A stretch of 44,010 bases of DNA from Clostridium grantii DSM 8605. GTDB taxonomy: Bacteria; Bacillota; Clostridia; Clostridiales; Clostridiaceae. This document shows, in pieces, positions 42,421 to 44,010 of the stretch (position 1 is the stretch's first letter; each line of letters opens with the position of its first letter). The stretch covers positions 1 to 44,010 of the forward strand of contig NZ_FQXM01000030.1 in NCBI RefSeq assembly GCF_900129965.1, read 5' to 3'. The notes beneath the pieces were generated by a model, which did no database searches, was not told the DNA's origin, and saw only the letters and a list, made by a program, of their open reading frames with translations. The translations under genes were made by a program, and so were the position numbers.

Positions 42421-42434
42421 TTTAAAAATCCCCC

Positions 42435-42851
42435 TTATTCATTTATAATTTCATTTATATTATCAATACTATATTCTTGTCCATTGCACGTAAAAGTTAA
42501 TTCTCCGTTAAGATTTTTCACTTTTTCTATAATTCCTGTTTGTGATTGTCCCTCATATGTAACTTTAACTTCTTTTCCAATCAAAGATGTCCCTAATTGA
42601 ACATTTTGTAGATTAATTAAAGTAAGCATATTCGTATTTAAATTATCCATTTGTTCCAAAGTTGAAAACTGAGCTAATTGAGCTATATATGCCGAATCAT
42701 CCACAGATTCCATTGGGTCTTGATACTGTAACTGTGCTGATAATATCTTTAAAAATGCATCTTTACCTAGATTGTTAGTTGCATTCTGTTGAGATTGACT
42801 TCCTGTAGTAGTATAAGATGAACTATTTATACTTAACGAATCTATTGCCAT
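42435..42851 (-). CDS. flgD: Flagellar hook cap protein FlgD
   Basis: A 138-residue protein with the FlgD N-terminal domain: LGKDAFLKILSAQLQYQDPMESVDDSAYIAQLAQFSTLEQM. A short C-terminal part includes GKEVKVTYEGQSQTGIIEKV. It caps the growing hook. It is compact, lacking the FlgD tudor/FnIII extensions seen in enterobacteria. It lies between fliK and flgE. Confidence 0.94.
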   Translation of the reverse strand: MAIDSLSINSSSYTTTGSQSQQNATNNLGKDAFLKILSAQLQYQDPMESVDDSAYIAQLAQFSTLEQMDNLNTNMLTLINLQNVQLGTSLIGKEVKVTYEGQSQTGIIEKVKNLNGELTFTCNGQEYSIDNINEIINE

Positions 42852-42861
42852 TGTTTTCCTC

Positions 42862-44010
42862 CTACATTAGAATGTTAATATTTCCATTAACATTATTTTT
42901 TCTGTTTTTATTTCCATAGCTTTGATTATTTATTGTTTCAGTATAAAGTTTTTTTCTTGTATTTCCACTCACCTCATACTGATTTTGATTCTTACTCTGA
43001 TTCTGGTTGAAATTCTTATTACTGTCTGCATTCGGATTTCCTTCATTACTATTTCCTTTATTGCCTTCTTGATTAAAAGAAAGATTTGATGAAATATTTT
43101 GCTTGGATTCTACATTAATTTGAGAAATCTTTATGTTTTTATTATCAAGTGTTTCCTGTATTAAATTCATATTTTTTTCAACTAATTGCTTAATTTCATT
43201 TGACTGTACTTGCAACTTAGCTACTATAATACCATCTTTTTTCTCTAATTGAATAAATAGTTCCCCTAGTTCTTGAGGTTTTAATTTTACTTTTATAATG
43301 GAGTTTTCATCATTTTTCATTATACTTGTTTTATTAACTATATTTTCAACAACTTCATCCAAATTTTTAATTTCTTGCGAATTGTTTATATTAGCTTTAT
43401 GAGGAGAAATCTTTGTACTACTAGTTTCACTTATGCCAGTCAAATAATTTATTTGTTTATTATCTAGTGACTCTTTTGATTTATCATCTGTTTTTAATTC
43501 TTCCCCTTTTAAATCTACTCCTTTTATTGCCTCTTGTAAATTCTCTTTTAATTCTTCTATCGTATAATTGGTTGCTTCTAATTCCTTGATACCATTCTCG
43601 GTATTAGTGATTTGCATACTTGTATCTTGAAAATTGGTATTTCTTATATCTTTTATAGGTTCAAACCTTACATTTTCTATTCCTTTAACTGGTTGTTCTA
43701 CACTTTTTAATTCTTTACTAAAAGCTTCTACTTCTTTTATTACTTCTTGGATTTTCTCTTTTAATTGTTCTATATTTTCTGGTTTTAATTGTTCTATATT
43801 TTCTGGTTTTAATTCCTTGTTTTCTGTGAAAACTTCTTCTATCGCATAATTGACTGATTCTAAGCTTTTGATACCATTTTTTATATTTGTTGTTTCTATA
43901 TTTATATCTTGAAAATTGGTATTTCTTATAGCTCTTATAGCTTCGAACTTTTGATTTTCTATTGCTTTAACTGGTTGTTCTACACTTTTTAATTCTTTAC
44001 TAAAAGCTTC
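42862..44010 (-). CDS. fliK: Hook-length control protein FliK, partial, with tandem repeats
   Basis: The frame is open from the stop at 42862 to the right edge, so at least 382 residues are present and the N-terminus is missing. Taking the internal Met at 43617 as start would lose the repeats. The C-terminal domain has IKVKLKPQELGELFIQLEKK and IVAKLQVQSNEIKQLVE, the Flg_hook pattern that triggers the FlhB switch. A Gln/Asn-rich tail follows. The N-terminal part has about 94-residue repeats, each beginning EAFSKELKSVEQPVK and continuing with IRNTNFQD, NGIK and NY.IEE. It is probably a secreted molecular ruler for hook length. Confidence 0.88.
   Translation of the reverse strand, partial: EAFSKELKSVEQPVKAIENQKFEAIRAIRNTNFQDINIETTNIKNGIKSLESVNYAIEEVFTENKELKPENIEQLKPENIEQLKEKIQEVIKEVEAFSKELKSVEQPVKGIENVRFEPIKDIRNTNFQDTSMQITNTENGIKELEATNYTIEELKENLQEAIKGVDLKGEELKTDDKSKESLDNKQINYLTGISETSSTKISPHKANINNSQEIKNLDEVVENIVNKTSIMKNDENSIIKVKLKPQELGELFIQLEKKDGIIVAKLQVQSNEIKQLVEKNMNLIQETLDNKNIKISQINVESKQNISSNLSFNQEGNKGNSNEGNPNADSNKNFNQNQSKNQNQYEVSGNTRKKLYTETINNQSYGNKNRKNNVNGNINILM
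43516..44010 (-). repeat. Tandem repeat array inside fliK
   Basis: Copy 1 (44010-43729, 282 bases) and copy 2 (43728-43516) both start with the same 45 bases, encoding EAFSKELKSVEQPVK, and keep several identical blocks. Copy 1 holds a nested exact 24-base duplication (43812-43789, 43788-43765) encoding LKPENIEQ twice. Copy 2 lacks that insert. Because copy 1 begins exactly at the window edge, more copies may lie outside. Confidence 0.85.

Noticed and set aside
43765..43812. CRISPR-like short repeats
   Set aside because: The 24-base duplication is in frame inside fliK, has only two copies and no spacers.
43634..43849. Plus-strand frame with Ser/Phe repeats (repeated FSGFNCSI)
   Set aside because: It is the antisense shadow of the fliK tandem repeats. 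The minus frame is continuous with the FliK C-terminal domain.

Overview
The window looks like chromosomal DNA of a motile, spore-forming, low-GC Firmicute, most likely Clostridium or a close relative. This is inferred from the strongly AT-rich sequence, AGGAGG-type ribosome binding sites with many TTG/GTG starts, the spore maturation pair spmA/spmB, two T-box leaders, a glgC/glgD pair, and a Gram-positive flagellar operon ordered fliK-flgD-flgE-motAB-fliL-fliO-fliPQR-flhB-flhA-flhF-flhG-fliA. No rRNA, tRNA, CRISPR array or intact mobile element was seen.

Layout. 1-135: 3' end of an unidentified gene, possibly a transposase remnant. 476-3285: lytic transglycosylase, glycerophosphodiester phosphodiesterase and an MFS transporter. 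3378-5663: methionyl-tRNA synthetase on the minus strand behind a methionine T-box. 5800-10412: OmpR-type regulator, histidine kinase, large lipoprotein and polysaccharide deacetylase, read here as a cell-envelope module. 10506-11855: MATE exporter whose ribosome binding site lies in a long stem. 11956-17655 (minus): homoserine kinase, diguanylate cyclase, spmB/spmA, peptidase T and a lipoprotein. 17894-20800: glgC, glgD and a short RsgI-like membrane protein. 20823-26865 (minus): a secreted N-acetylglucosaminidase, then a serine operon (class V aminotransferase, serA, DUF1015) behind a serine T-box. 27006-29247: LapA-like protein, alpha/beta hydrolase and ispF, with a cluster of DnaA-box-like 9-mers between the last two.

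29305-44010 (minus) is one long flagellar operon. It covers hook-length control, hook cap and hook, stator, export gate, placement GTPase/ATPase, the motility sigma factor, a SwrB-like protein, a small membrane protein and a rod protein. Two of its genes are easily missed. One is a 69-codon frame at 30060-30269 that can only start at ATT. The other is fliK, whose frame runs off the right edge and contains about 94-residue tandem repeats.

Most worth a second look: the modular GC-rich hairpin repeats at the 3' ends of convergent genes (11861-11945, 27471-27499), the DnaA-box cluster (28469-28660), the ATT-start small protein, the FliK repeats, the sigI-less RsgI-like protein, and DUF1015 in a serine operon that lacks a recognisable serB. 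I do not see a clear-cut new defence or mobile system. All functions come from reading motifs; no database search was run.
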